A stretch of 64,000 nt of DNA from VAZQ01 sp963817015 (GTDB taxonomy: Bacteria > Pseudomonadota > Alphaproteobacteria > Rhizobiales > Xanthobacteraceae), in NCBI GenBank assembly GCA_963817015.1, contig CAWFMV010000009.1, positions 62,001 to 126,000 on the forward strand. The letters run 5' to 3'. The notes beneath the pieces are model-generated. The model did no database searches. It was not told where the DNA came from and worked only from the letters and a program-made list of their open reading frames with translations. The stretch's first letter is position 1. Each line of letters opens with the position of its first letter. Positions 26,730 through 35,478 of the stretch are shown here, piece after piece. Position numbers and translations under genes: made by a program.

Positions 26730-28283
26730 ATGCTTTACGTCTCCATTCTGGTCGAGTTGCTGCGCTCCCGTCCGGCGCTGGCGGTCTGGCTGGCCGCGCT
26801 TACGCAGGCGCTGCTGTGGACATTGGTGCCCGTGCTGTTCTACGGGGCGCCGCCCGGAAATCTCGCAACCGCAATCGCGATCGGGCACGAGTTTCCACTT
26901 GGAACCTATCTCGGGCCACCATTGGCATTTTGGTTGGCGGAAGTCGTCTACATCTTGAGCGGTCATCACCTGTTCGGCGTCTATCTGCTTTCGCAAATCT
27001 GCGTGGTGGTGACCTACTGGGCGGTGTTTGAGCTCGGGCGTGCCACCGTGGGCGCGCAACAAGCCGCACTCGCCGTGCTGCTCATGGCGGGTATGTCGGC
27101 CTTTACTGTGCCGACCCCGGAATTCGGCCCGGTCGTGCTGACGATGCCCTTGTGGGCTGTCATTCTACTCCACTATTGGCGGGCGGTCGGAGAGGGGCGG
27201 CGCCGATATTGGGTGGCGCTTGCGGTCGAGATCGGTCTGCTGCTGCTCACGACCTATGCAGGTGTGCTCCTGGTCGGCCTTCTTTCGCTGTTCACGCTCG
27301 TGAACCGGCGCGCGCGCGCGAGCCTTGGCTCGACCGATCCATGGCTCGCCGGGATCGTCGCCGTGATGATCATGTTTCCGCATCTGCTGTGGCTCGCGGA
27401 ATCGGGCGAGGGTGTGCTCAATGTCTGGGGCCGCCTGCGCGCACCAGAATCCGTAGTTGCCAATTTCAGCGCGCTGCTCAAGCAGGGGGTGTTCCTCCTC
27501 GGGAGCCATGCTGGTCTTGCGGTCCTGGTGGCGCTGGTGGTGGGCTGGCCCTGGGGCGAACGCGAGCCGGCGCCCGTGATCGTGCGCAAGCCGGTTGAGC
27601 CGTTCGTGCGGCAGTTCATCTATTTCTTCGCAATCCTGCCGATGCTGGTGTCGAGCTGCTTGGCCGTGCTGATCGGCCTGTCGATGCCGATTGGCGGCAT
27701 CGCGCCTTTGGTGATCCTTTCTGCGCTGGCGATCGTGGTGGCAGCCGGCGATGGCATCGAGCTTGCCCACCAGCGTCTGGTCATTCCAGCCTGGTTTGGG
27801 CTGCTGTTCGTTCCACCGGCCATGACGGTGGTCGCCATCTTTGCGTTGCCGTGGCTCGGGATCCCATTGAACGTCAACCAGCCGGCGCGCGCGATGGCGC
27901 AGTTCTTCGATGAAAGCTATCAGCGCCGCCTGGGCGCGCCGCTGCCAATCGTGGCCGGCGATCCGCGCACCGCCGCGCTAATCGCGATCTCGGCGCCCAG
28001 CCGGCCTTCGCTCTTTTTCGATGCCGCGCCTGAGCGCTCGTCCTGGCTGACCGTGGATGATCTCAAGAAGAAGGGCGCGATCCTGGTCTGGCCGACGACA
28101 GATACATCGGGCGCTCCGCCCGCCGTGCTGAGAGCGCGCTTCCCCGATCTGGTTCCCGAAGTGCCCCCGCGCGCGTTCGAACGGCCAGTGCCGGGACGGC
28201 TGCCGCTTCTGCGCATCGGCTGGGCGGTGATCCGGCCACAGAATCAACAAACGGCAACTCCGCCTGCTGCATCGGTGCCTTAG
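26730..28283 (+). CDS. GT-C type membrane glycosyltransferase-like protein
   Basis: This 517-residue protein has about ten hydrophobic segments. After the first comes a loop with HEFPLGTYLGPPLAFWLAEVVY, and the second half ends in a soluble domain (RLGAPLPIVAGDPRTAALI ... KKKGAILVW). The layout matches GT39/GT83 (PMT/ArnT-like) polyprenyl-phosphate-sugar transferases, but the usual acidic pair in the first loop is not evident. Activity is therefore unproven. I start at the ATG at 26730; ATG 26673 would add 19 residues. It converges on cydB. Confidence 0.75.
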   Translation: MLYVSILVELLRSRPALAVWLAALTQALLWTLVPVLFYGAPPGNLATAIAIGHEFPLGTYLGPPLAFWLAEVVYILSGHHLFGVYLLSQICVVVTYWAVFELGRATVGAQQAALAVLLMAGMSAFTVPTPEFGPVVLTMPLWAVILLHYWRAVGEGRRRYWVALAVEIGLLLLTTYAGVLLVGLLSLFTLVNRRARASLGSTDPWLAGIVAVMIMFPHLLWLAESGEGVLNVWGRLRAPESVVANFSALLKQGVFLLGSHAGLAVLVALVVGWPWGEREPAPVIVRKPVEPFVRQFIYFFAILPMLVSSCLAVLIGLSMPIGGIAPLVILSALAIVVAAGDGIELAHQRLVIPAWFGLLFVPPAMTVVAIFALPWLGIPLNVNQPARAMAQFFDESYQRRLGAPLPIVAGDPRTAALIAISAPSRPSLFFDAAPERSSWLTVDDLKKKGAILVWPTTDTSGAPPAVLRARFPDLVPEVPPRAFERPVPGRLPLLRIGWAVIRPQNQQTATPPAASVP

Positions 28284-28321
28284 AGTGAGCGTCTCTGCTA
28301 AATCGTCCCAGTGCCCATGCG

Positions 28322-29326
28322 TCAGTGATAGCCGTCGTCCGCACGCACCTTGCCGCGAAAGATCCAATAGACGAAAGCGACATAGCCCAGAATGATCGGC
28401 AAGAGCACAAGCGTGCCGACCAGCATGAAGACTTGGGTTGCCGGCGGGGAGGCAGCCTCCCAAATGGTCAGGTTGGGCGGCACCAGATAGGGGAACACCG
28501 AGATCACGAGCCCGAGATAGCCAAGCAGAAAGAGCGCGATCGCAGCCAAAAACGGCGTCAGCTCGTATCCGCGGTCAAGTGCGCGCCAGCCGATGAACGC
28601 AGCGAATGCGGTGGCGAACGGCACCGGCCAGAGAAAAAGGATATTGGGCATCGCAAACCAGCGTTCCGCGATGCGCTCGAACGCAAGCGGTGTCCATAGG
28701 CTTACGGCCGCCATGAAAGCCAGCACAACGAGCAGAAGGCTTTTGGCATGTCGGCGCGCGCGCGCTGCAATGGCACCCTCAGTCTTCAGCACCAACCAAG
28801 CTGCTCCAAGCAAAGCATAGCCGGACAGAACGCCAAGCGCACAAAGCGCCGTAAACGGTGTTGCCCAGTCGAAAGCGCTGCCCGCATAAGCGCCATTCTC
28901 CATGTTGATGCCCTGAATCAACCCACCCAGGATCGCTCCCTGGCAGAGTGCCGCGAGCGCAGAACCTCCGATCAGCGCGTAGTCCCAAAATGGCTTGCTG
29001 GCCACCGCAAGATTGCGGAACTCGAATGCAACTCCACGAAACACCAGCGCAAGCAGCATCGTTATAACCGGGACGTAGAACGCCGGCATGATCACCGCAT
29101 ACGCGCGCGGGAAGGCTACCCAAAGCGCGCCGCCGCCGAGCACCAGCCAGGTTTCGTTGCCGTCCCAGAACGGCACGATCGCATTGACCATCTGATCGCG
29201 CTCGTCCGCCTGGTGAGCAAAGCCAAGCAGCACCCCAATGCCGAGATCGAACCCGTCAAGGATCACGTACATGGCGACCGCGAGCCCGACGATGGCAGCC
29301 CAGATGAGAGGAAGGTCGATCGCCAT
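28322..29326 (-). CDS. cydB: Cytochrome bd-type quinol oxidase subunit II
   Basis: This 334-residue membrane protein opens MAIDLPLIWAAIVGLAVAMYVILDGFDLGIG, the CydB signature, followed by DQMVNAIVPFWDGNETWLVLGGGALW. It pairs with CydA to form the bd-type terminal oxidase that reduces oxygen to water with quinol. A two-hairpin repeat fills the space to cydA, so both probably share a transcript despite the 170-base gap. Confidence 0.96.
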   Translation of the reverse strand: MAIDLPLIWAAIVGLAVAMYVILDGFDLGIGVLLGFAHQADERDQMVNAIVPFWDGNETWLVLGGGALWVAFPRAYAVIMPAFYVPVITMLLALVFRGVAFEFRNLAVASKPFWDYALIGGSALAALCQGAILGGLIQGINMENGAYAGSAFDWATPFTALCALGVLSGYALLGAAWLVLKTEGAIAARARRHAKSLLLVVLAFMAAVSLWTPLAFERIAERWFAMPNILFLWPVPFATAFAAFIGWRALDRGYELTPFLAAIALFLLGYLGLVISVFPYLVPPNLTIWEAASPPATQVFMLVGTLVLLPIILGYVAFVYWIFRGKVRADDGYH

Positions 29327-29340
29327 GACAGGCTCGGCTC

Positions 29341-29500
29341 CCGTGTGGCTGTCCAGATGGCGGCATCATTTCGACGCAAAGCCACGATGCACGGTCTGAA
29401 CCGAGGCCACACTAGATCAACAAATTGCCAGTTTCCTTCGACACCGAAGTTCGCAAACGAGAGCGGCAAAATGATGTGAGCTTCGAAATTGGAACACTAG
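29341..29500 (-). repeat. Two-hairpin CTAG-bounded repeat element, copy A (cydA-cydB)
   Basis: Read on the minus strand, this begins CTAGTGTTCCAATTTCGAAG, passes an internal CTAGTGTGG, and ends in CCACACGG. It aligns along its whole length with the copy at 55060-55224 (half 1, linker, half 2), with scattered substitutions. Each half is an imperfect palindrome, so the RNA would form two adjacent hairpins. The terminal CTAG supplies the TAG stop of cydA. No protein is encoded. Family: REP or MITE-like, by inference. Confidence 0.75.
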
Positions 29501-30894
29501 CCGCCGCTTGCGAGCGCCTCGCGTCCGGCATCATGTGCGGCAGACAACGGTCGGGTCGGCAGGGCTGCGGGCGCCTCGACAGTCCGGCCTTGCGGGCCTC
29601 TCGCGATCAGGCGATTGATGTAATAGATGCCGGCCGCAAATACGATCCCGTAGATCGCGATGAACAGGGCAAGCGAGGTCGCAACCGCAGAGGCGGTGAC
29701 TGGCGAGATCGCGTCCGCGGTACGCAGGATGCGATGCACGAGCCATGGCTGACGCCCACTTTCGGTGACGACCCATCCGGCGATGACCGCCACGAAGCCG
29801 ATCCACCAGCTGTTCGCAGCGATGCGTAGATACCAGCGAGTCTCGAACAGGACGCCCCGCCACATCAGCCAGGCGCCGACCAGCGCTGCCGTGACCATGA
29901 AGAAACCAGCGGCCAGCATGATGCGGAACGCGAAGAATACGGGCTTCACCGGCGGGCGCTCCTGCGGCGGCACTTCCTTAAGTCCGAGGAACTGGCCGTT
30001 GAGACGATGGGTCAGGATCAGCGCAGCGCCTTGCGGGATCGAGATCGCGAAGCGGTTTTCTTCGGCCTTCTCGTCCGGCCACGCAAACACATGGAAGTCG
30101 CCACGGCCAAACGTGTCCCAATGTGCCTCTATGGCGGCGATCTTGATCGGCTGATGCTTGAGAGTATTGAGCCCGTGCAGGTCGCCGAGCAGAACCTGCA
30201 ATGGCGCGAGAACAGCGAGCAGCCAGATTGCCATTCGCATCATGGTGCGCGCCTGATCGGGATGTCGATTGGCCAGCAGGTAGCGCGCGCCAACCGCCAG
30301 CACCACGAAGGCGGTTGTCAGATAGGCCGCATTCAGCATGTGGGCAAAGCGATACGGAAAGCTCGGGTTGAAGATAATGGCCCACCAGTCGATCGGAACC
30401 GCGATCCCGTCGACTATTTGATGTCCCTCAGGCGTTTGCATCCAGCTGTTGGCGGCAACGATCCAGAACGTGGAAATCACCGTGCCGATGGCGACCATCA
30501 CGGCCGAAAACACCTGTAAGGCAAGAGGAACGCGCCCCTGGCCGAACAGCAGGATGCCGAGAAACGTCGCTTCCAGGAAGAACGCGGTCAGAACCTCGTA
30601 GCCGATCAACGGTCCGATCACATTGCCCGCGACGAGCGAGAAACGACTCCAGTTGGTGCCAAACTCATAGGCGAGCACGACACCCGATACGACGCCCATC
30701 GCAAATGACACTGCGAAGATGCGAGTCCAGAACTGAGCCAGACGCTGAAAGCGCTCGCGGCCAGTCACCTTCGCCGTGACGAGGAGAGTTGCGATGTACG
30801 CGGACAGCCCGATCGTGAAGGTCGGGAAGATGATGTGAAACGCGACCGTGAAGGCAAATTGAAGTCGAGCGATGAGTACCGGGTCGAATTCCAT
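29497..30894 (-). CDS. cydA: Cytochrome bd-type quinol oxidase subunit I, cyanide-insensitive (CioA) type
   Basis: This 465-residue heme protein opens ARLQFAFTVAFHIIFPTFTIGLSAY. Family marks: VSGVVLAYEFGTNWS, FFLEATFLGILLFG, GWVVTESGRQPW. The quinol loop is short, as in CioA of Pseudomonas, not the long E. coli form. Together with CydB it makes a proton-motive, cyanide-resistant oxidase for low oxygen. The stop codon lies inside the flanking repeat element. A 258-base region before it, shared divergently with the purine permease, should hold both promoters; no FNR or Fixk box was evident to me. Confidence 0.96.
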   Translation of the reverse strand: MEFDPVLIARLQFAFTVAFHIIFPTFTIGLSAYIATLLVTAKVTGRERFQRLAQFWTRIFAVSFAMGVVSGVVLAYEFGTNWSRFSLVAGNVIGPLIGYEVLTAFFLEATFLGILLFGQGRVPLALQVFSAVMVAIGTVISTFWIVAANSWMQTPEGHQIVDGIAVPIDWWAIIFNPSFPYRFAHMLNAAYLTTAFVVLAVGARYLLANRHPDQARTMMRMAIWLLAVLAPLQVLLGDLHGLNTLKHQPIKIAAIEAHWDTFGRGDFHVFAWPDEKAEENRFAISIPQGAALILTHRLNGQFLGLKEVPPQERPPVKPVFFAFRIMLAAGFFMVTAALVGAWLMWRGVLFETRWYLRIAANSWWIGFVAVIAGWVVTESGRQPWLVHRILRTADAISPVTASAVATSLALFIAIYGIVFAAGIYYINRLIARGPQGRTVEAPAALPTRPLSAAHDAGREALASGG

Positions 30895-31152
30895 CGAATG
30901 CTCCGCCGCTTGTTAATAAACTAGCGCGCGCCGGTTGTTTGCCAAGGCACATTGAAGACACTGCGGGTGCGGCATAGGCGCCGCGACAGACCGCCGCAAG
31001 CGGATTTGCAAAGCTTCGTTGCGGCTCGCGCGGATCTCGCGACTCGTAAACGTCACGACAGCCAGGTTGACGTATCGGCAATTGATTGCCGACATCTTGC
31101 TATCTAACGTGCGAGGTATTGCGAGCTCGGGGAATGGTGGGGGGCGCGAGCC

Positions 31153-32463
31153 ATGCCGGAGAGCCAATCGTTTCTGGAACGCACATTTGGGCTTTCCAAA
31201 AATGGCACCAATGTGCGGACCGAGTTCATTGCCGGCCTGACGACGTTTCTGACTATGGTTTACATCGTCTTCGTTAACCCGACGATCCTCGGCAATGCCG
31301 GCATGGATAAGGGTGCAGTCTTCGTGGCGACCTGCATCGCGGCCGCCGTGTCCACCCTGTTGATGGCGTTCTACGCCAACTATCCGATCGCGCTCGCGCC
31401 CGGCATGGGGCTCAATGCCTTTTTCGCATTCACAGTCGTGCTGACCTATAAATATAGCTGGCAGCAAGCCCTAGCGGCCGTGTTCTGCTCCGGCGTTCTG
31501 TTCTTCGTCCTGTCTGTGGTCCGCATGCGCGAATATGTCATCAACGCGATCCCTAAGAACCTCAAGCTCGCGATCTCCGCCGGCGTTGGACTCTTCCTCG
31601 GCATCATTGCACTTGAGCAAGCCAAGATCGTGGTCGCGAGCCCGGTGACGCTGGTAACCCTGGGCGACCTCAAGCAGTGGCCGGCCATCCTTTGCCTGGC
31701 AGGGTTCGTGCTGATCGTCGCTTTGACCTCTCGCCGTGTTGTTGGCGGCATTCTCATCGGCGTGCTGGTCGTCTCCGTGGCCGGAATTCCGCTGGGGCTT
31801 GCAACCTATTCGGGTGTCGTGTCGATGCCGCCCGCGCTGGGGCCGACGCTGCTGCAGCTCGACTTTTCGCGCGTTTTCGAACTCACCTTTCTGATCGTCA
31901 TTTTCAGCTTCCTGATCATCGACGTCTTTGACAACGCTGGCACGTTGATCGGCGTCGCGCATCGCGCGGGCCTCCTCGATGCGAACGGCAACCTGCCACG
32001 CATGCGGCAGGCGCTGATCGCCGATAGCTTCGCCGCCATATTCGGATCGCTCATCGGCACTTCAACGACGACAAGCTATATCGAGAGCGGGGCGGGCGTG
32101 TCGGCGGGCGGCCGCACCGGCCTCACCGCCGTGTTCGTGGCCATATTCTTTCTGCTGGCGCTGTTCTTCTCGCCGCTTGCCGGCATGGTGCCGGCCTATG
32201 CCTCGGCGGCGGCGCTGCTCTATGTCGCCTGCGTGATGACGCAGGGGCTTGCCGAGATTGCCTGGGACGACATCACGGAATATGCACCGGCCGTGGTCAC
32301 TGCCGCTACGATGCCGCTCACCTATTCGATCGCGACCGGCATGGGGCTCGGTTTCATCACCTATGCGCTCGCCAAGATCATCGCCGGCAAGTTCGCCGAG
32401 GCAAAGCCAGCGGTGCTCGCGCTCGCTGCGCTGTTCGCGGTCAAGTTCGCGGTCACGGGTTGA
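31153..32463 (+). CDS. NCS2 family purine permease (AzgA/PbuG-like)
   Basis: This 436-residue transporter has the AzgA-subfamily opening RTEFIAGLTTFLTMVYIVFVNPTIL, ALAPGMGLNAFFAF and the segment SLIGTSTTTSYIESGAGVSAGGRTGLTA. Family members import adenine, guanine or hypoxanthine by proton symport across the inner membrane. It starts at ATG 31153 after GGGGGGCG. It is divergent from cydA and converges on the uracil-DNA glycosylase. Confidence 0.94.
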   Translation: MPESQSFLERTFGLSKNGTNVRTEFIAGLTTFLTMVYIVFVNPTILGNAGMDKGAVFVATCIAAAVSTLLMAFYANYPIALAPGMGLNAFFAFTVVLTYKYSWQQALAAVFCSGVLFFVLSVVRMREYVINAIPKNLKLAISAGVGLFLGIIALEQAKIVVASPVTLVTLGDLKQWPAILCLAGFVLIVALTSRRVVGGILIGVLVVSVAGIPLGLATYSGVVSMPPALGPTLLQLDFSRVFELTFLIVIFSFLIIDVFDNAGTLIGVAHRAGLLDANGNLPRMRQALIADSFAAIFGSLIGTSTTTSYIESGAGVSAGGRTGLTAVFVAIFFLLALFFSPLAGMVPAYASAAALLYVACVMTQGLAEIAWDDITEYAPAVVTAATMPLTYSIATGMGLGFITYALAKIIAGKFAEAKPAVLALAALFAVKFAVTG

Positions 32464-32484
32464 TTTGCGCCGGTCGAAATCTGT

Positions 32485-33336
32485 CTAGGTCGCGGCTGCT
32501 GCCAGCGCCTTCTTGATCGCCAGGAAGTCGCGCCAGGCAAGCCGCTTGCTGATCGGATTACGCAACAGGAAGGCGGGATGAAAGGTCGGCATCGCGCGGA
32601 TCTCGCGCGTGCCGGTCTGGTGTCGGAACCAGCGGCCGCGCGTCTTGGTGATGCCTTCCTTGGTTGCGAGCAGCGTTTGCGTCGAGGGATTGCCGAGGCA
32701 GACCAGCACGTCGGGATCGACCAGCTCAATCTGGCGCTGCGTGAACGGCAGGCAGATCGCGGTCTCCTGCGGCGTTGGCGTGCGGTTGCCGGGTGGCCGC
32801 CATGGCACGATGTTGGCGATGTAGACGCTTTTGCGATCGAGCCCGATCGCCGCCAACATACGGTCGAGGAGTTTGCCGGAGCGACCGACGAATGGCACGC
32901 CCTCGATGTCCTCGTCGCGGCCGGGCGCCTCGCCCACGAACATTAGCCGTGCCTGCGGGTTGCCGTCCGCGAAGACGAGTTGCGTCGCAGTTGCCCGTAG
33001 CGCACAGCCCTCGAAGCGGTCGAGGATTGCGCGCAACTCGTCCAGGTTTGCAGCGTTGCGCGCAGCTTCGCGGGCGGCCATGACCGCGGCTTCCGGTGCG
33101 GCGGGCGCCTGCGGCGGCTCGATACGCGCGCGGCTGGAGGCCGGGGCGGCCGGGGTTCGCTCACGCACGGCGACAGTCGTAGCCGGCTGCGGTGTGCGCT
33201 CATCAGACCCTTGGAGCGCCGGCGCTTCGTCCTCGGCGAGCCGGTCGATCGGTTCCTCGCCAATCACCGCGTCGACGCCTGCCTCGTGATAAAAGGCGAT
33301 CAGCTCTCGGGCAGCCTTGTCGCGATCAGTGATCAT
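32485..33336 (-). CDS. Uracil-DNA glycosylase, family 4-like
   Basis: This 283-residue protein has a variable Pro/Ala-rich N-terminus, then the glycosylase core: FVGEAPGRDEDIEGVPFVGRSGKLLDRML, IANIVPWRPPGNRTPTPQE, and HPAFLLR as the third motif. It removes uracil from DNA. Three of the four cysteines usual for the 4Fe-4S cluster are visible (GCAL, ICLPF, VLVC), but the first of the CxxC pair is a Phe (FEGC). No KRRIH insert of UDGX is present. I start at 33336, closest to the conserved start AARELIAFYHEAG. Confidence 0.9.
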   Translation of the reverse strand: MITDRDKAARELIAFYHEAGVDAVIGEEPIDRLAEDEAPALQGSDERTPQPATTVAVRERTPAAPASSRARIEPPQAPAAPEAAVMAAREAARNAANLDELRAILDRFEGCALRATATQLVFADGNPQARLMFVGEAPGRDEDIEGVPFVGRSGKLLDRMLAAIGLDRKSVYIANIVPWRPPGNRTPTPQETAICLPFTQRQIELVDPDVLVCLGNPSTQTLLATKEGITKTRGRWFRHQTGTREIRAMPTFHPAFLLRNPISKRLAWRDFLAIKKALAAAAT

Positions 33337-33512
33337 TACTGGTTTCCAGAGGTTGGCTGCGAGCTTAGGCCAAGTGGCCTTGGCATGAAATATCCAGGTT
33401 GGGATAGTGGACGATCGCAACCGGCAGGGCGGAGACGCAATTGTCATCGCCCTGATTTCGTGGAAAACCAGCGAGGCTGGAGACGAGAATTACATCTGAG
33501 TCGGGAGCGCGC

Positions 33513-35171
33513 ATGAGCGCCGAGGCACTGCCCGCCCGCGAGGCGATGGAATTCGACGTGGCTATCGTCGGTGCCGGGCCGGCGGGGCTCGCCGCTGCCA
33601 TCCACCTCAAGCAACTCGCTCCGGACACTTCCGTGGTGCTGATCGAAAAGGGCTCCGAGGTCGGCGCGCACATCCTTTCGGGCGCGGTGATTGACCCGAT
33701 TGGGCTCGATCGGTTGCTTCCAGGCTGGCGCAGCGAGGATACCCCGATCAAGACCGCGGTCAGCGCGGATCGCTTTTACATGCTGGGTTCCTCTGGCGCG
33801 ATCCGGTTGCCCAACATCCTCATGCCGCCGCTGATGAGCAACCACGGCAACTTCGTCGTGTCGCTCGGGGATGTGTGCCGCTGGCTCGCCACCAAGGCGG
33901 AGGCGCTGGGCGTTGAGATCTTTCCGGGCTTTGCTGCAACCGAAGTGCTCTACACGTCGGCGGGCGCGGTCGCTGGCGTTGCCACCGGTGACATGGGCAT
34001 TGGCAAGGACGGCCACCCGAAGGATTCCTTCACGCGCGGCGTCGAGTTGCGGGCGAAATACACGCTCTTTGCCGAAGGCGCGCGCGGCAGCCTGACCAAC
34101 ATACTGCTCAAGCGCTTTGGCCTCGAGCAGGACCGCGAGCCGCAGAAGTACGGGATCGGGCTCAAGGAACTCTGGCAGGTTGCGCCAGAGAAGCATCGGC
34201 CGGGCCTGGTGCAGCACACGTTCGGTTGGCCGCTTGACCGGCGCACCGGAGGCGGGTCGTTTCTTTATCATCTCGGTGACAACCTGGTGTCGGTTGGATT
34301 TGTGGTCCACCTCAACTATGCGAATCCCTTCCTGAGCCCCTTCGAGGAGTTCCAACGCTTCAAGACGCATCCACTGGTGCGTGACACGTTTGCGGGCGGC
34401 AAGCGCCTTGCCTATGGGGCGCGCGCTCTGACCGAAGGCGGCTATCAGTCGGTGCCGAAGCTCACCTTACCGGGCGGCGCGCTGATCGGCTGCGCAGCAG
34501 GCTTCATGAACGTGCCGCGCATCAAGGGCAGCCACAACGCGATCCTGTCCGGCATGCTGGCAGCAGCTAGCGTGGCTGAGGCGCTCAAAGCTGGCCGCGC
34601 CAACGATGAGCTGCTGGCCTATGACGCGGAGTGGCGTTCCTCCGATATTGGCCGCGACCTCTTCAAAGTGCGCAACGCCAAGCCTTTGTGGTCGCGCTTC
34701 GGGACCTATCTGGGCATATCGCTCGCTGGTCTCGACATGTGGATGAATTCAGTCCTGCGCGGTTCGATCTTCGGAACGCTCAAGCACGGCAAGCCGGACT
34801 GGGCCTCACTGCGACCTGCCTCACGGTGTGCGCCGATCGCCTATCCCAAGCCCGACGGCAAGATCTCCTTTGATAGGCTCTCGTCCGTGTTCCTCTCCAA
34901 CACCAACCACGAGGAGGATCAGCCACCGCATCTCAAGGTGGCCAATTCGGCGTTGCAGAAGTCTTCCGAGCATGATGTCTATGGCGGGCCCTCCGCGCGC
35001 TATTGCCCGGCCGGGGTCTACGAATGGGTGGAGGAAGGGGGCGCGCCGCGCTATGTCATCAACGCGCAGAACTGCGTGCACTGTAAGACCTGCGATATCA
35101 AGGACCCCAATCAAAACATCACCTGGGTTCCACCAGAAGGCGGTGGCGGCCCAAACTATCCGAACATGTAG
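33513..35171 (+). CDS. Electron-transfer flavoprotein:ubiquinone oxidoreductase
   Basis: This 552-residue enzyme passes electrons from ETF (beta-oxidation, amino-acid breakdown) to ubiquinone. The N-terminus has the FAD motif FDVAIVGAGPAGLAAAIHL, then GAHILSGAVID and GGYQSVPKLTLPGGALIGCAAGFMNVPRIKG. The C-terminal domain carries the 4Fe-4S cysteines: RYCPAGVYEW and NCVHCKTCDIKDPNQNI. It is membrane associated in the family. The start follows GGGAG at a good distance. It is divergent from the uracil-DNA glycosylase across 176 bases; no etfAB genes in the window. Confidence 0.97.
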   Translation: MSAEALPAREAMEFDVAIVGAGPAGLAAAIHLKQLAPDTSVVLIEKGSEVGAHILSGAVIDPIGLDRLLPGWRSEDTPIKTAVSADRFYMLGSSGAIRLPNILMPPLMSNHGNFVVSLGDVCRWLATKAEALGVEIFPGFAATEVLYTSAGAVAGVATGDMGIGKDGHPKDSFTRGVELRAKYTLFAEGARGSLTNILLKRFGLEQDREPQKYGIGLKELWQVAPEKHRPGLVQHTFGWPLDRRTGGGSFLYHLGDNLVSVGFVVHLNYANPFLSPFEEFQRFKTHPLVRDTFAGGKRLAYGARALTEGGYQSVPKLTLPGGALIGCAAGFMNVPRIKGSHNAILSGMLAAASVAEALKAGRANDELLAYDAEWRSSDIGRDLFKVRNAKPLWSRFGTYLGISLAGLDMWMNSVLRGSIFGTLKHGKPDWASLRPASRCAPIAYPKPDGKISFDRLSSVFLSNTNHEEDQPPHLKVANSALQKSSEHDVYGGPSARYCPAGVYEWVEEGGAPRYVINAQNCVHCKTCDIKDPNQNITWVPPEGGGGPNYPNM

Positions 35172-35478
35172 GCAGAGCGCAGTTACTGCAGTCTATCAGC
35201 GTGCAAAGCCGGCACTATTGAAAAGCCTGCAAATTCAAGGGACCCGAATCAGGCTAAGTTGTGAAATGATCCGAAATAGGCAATGAACTGCAAATCGAAA
35301 TGGCCAGACTGAATTAAGTGATCGGAGTGGCCACGATGCTGCCATATCAAAGAATTCAAAAGGATTTGTGAGGCCCGACGGGGGGCTGTTCTTGCGGACC
35401 GGGCGTAAACAGGCCATTCTGCCCCAGACCTGCGGTCGCGCCGAGGGCGATCGGCCGCCAAACGGAGTCGATCCAGCC
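35172..35478. other. Intergenic region, no gene seen
   Basis: About 300 bases between the ETF-QO stop and the chosen start of the TPR protein. It has a locally AT-rich stretch (35215-35365) that could hold a promoter, but I see no clear operator, hairpin or open frame with coding character. Confidence 0.4.
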
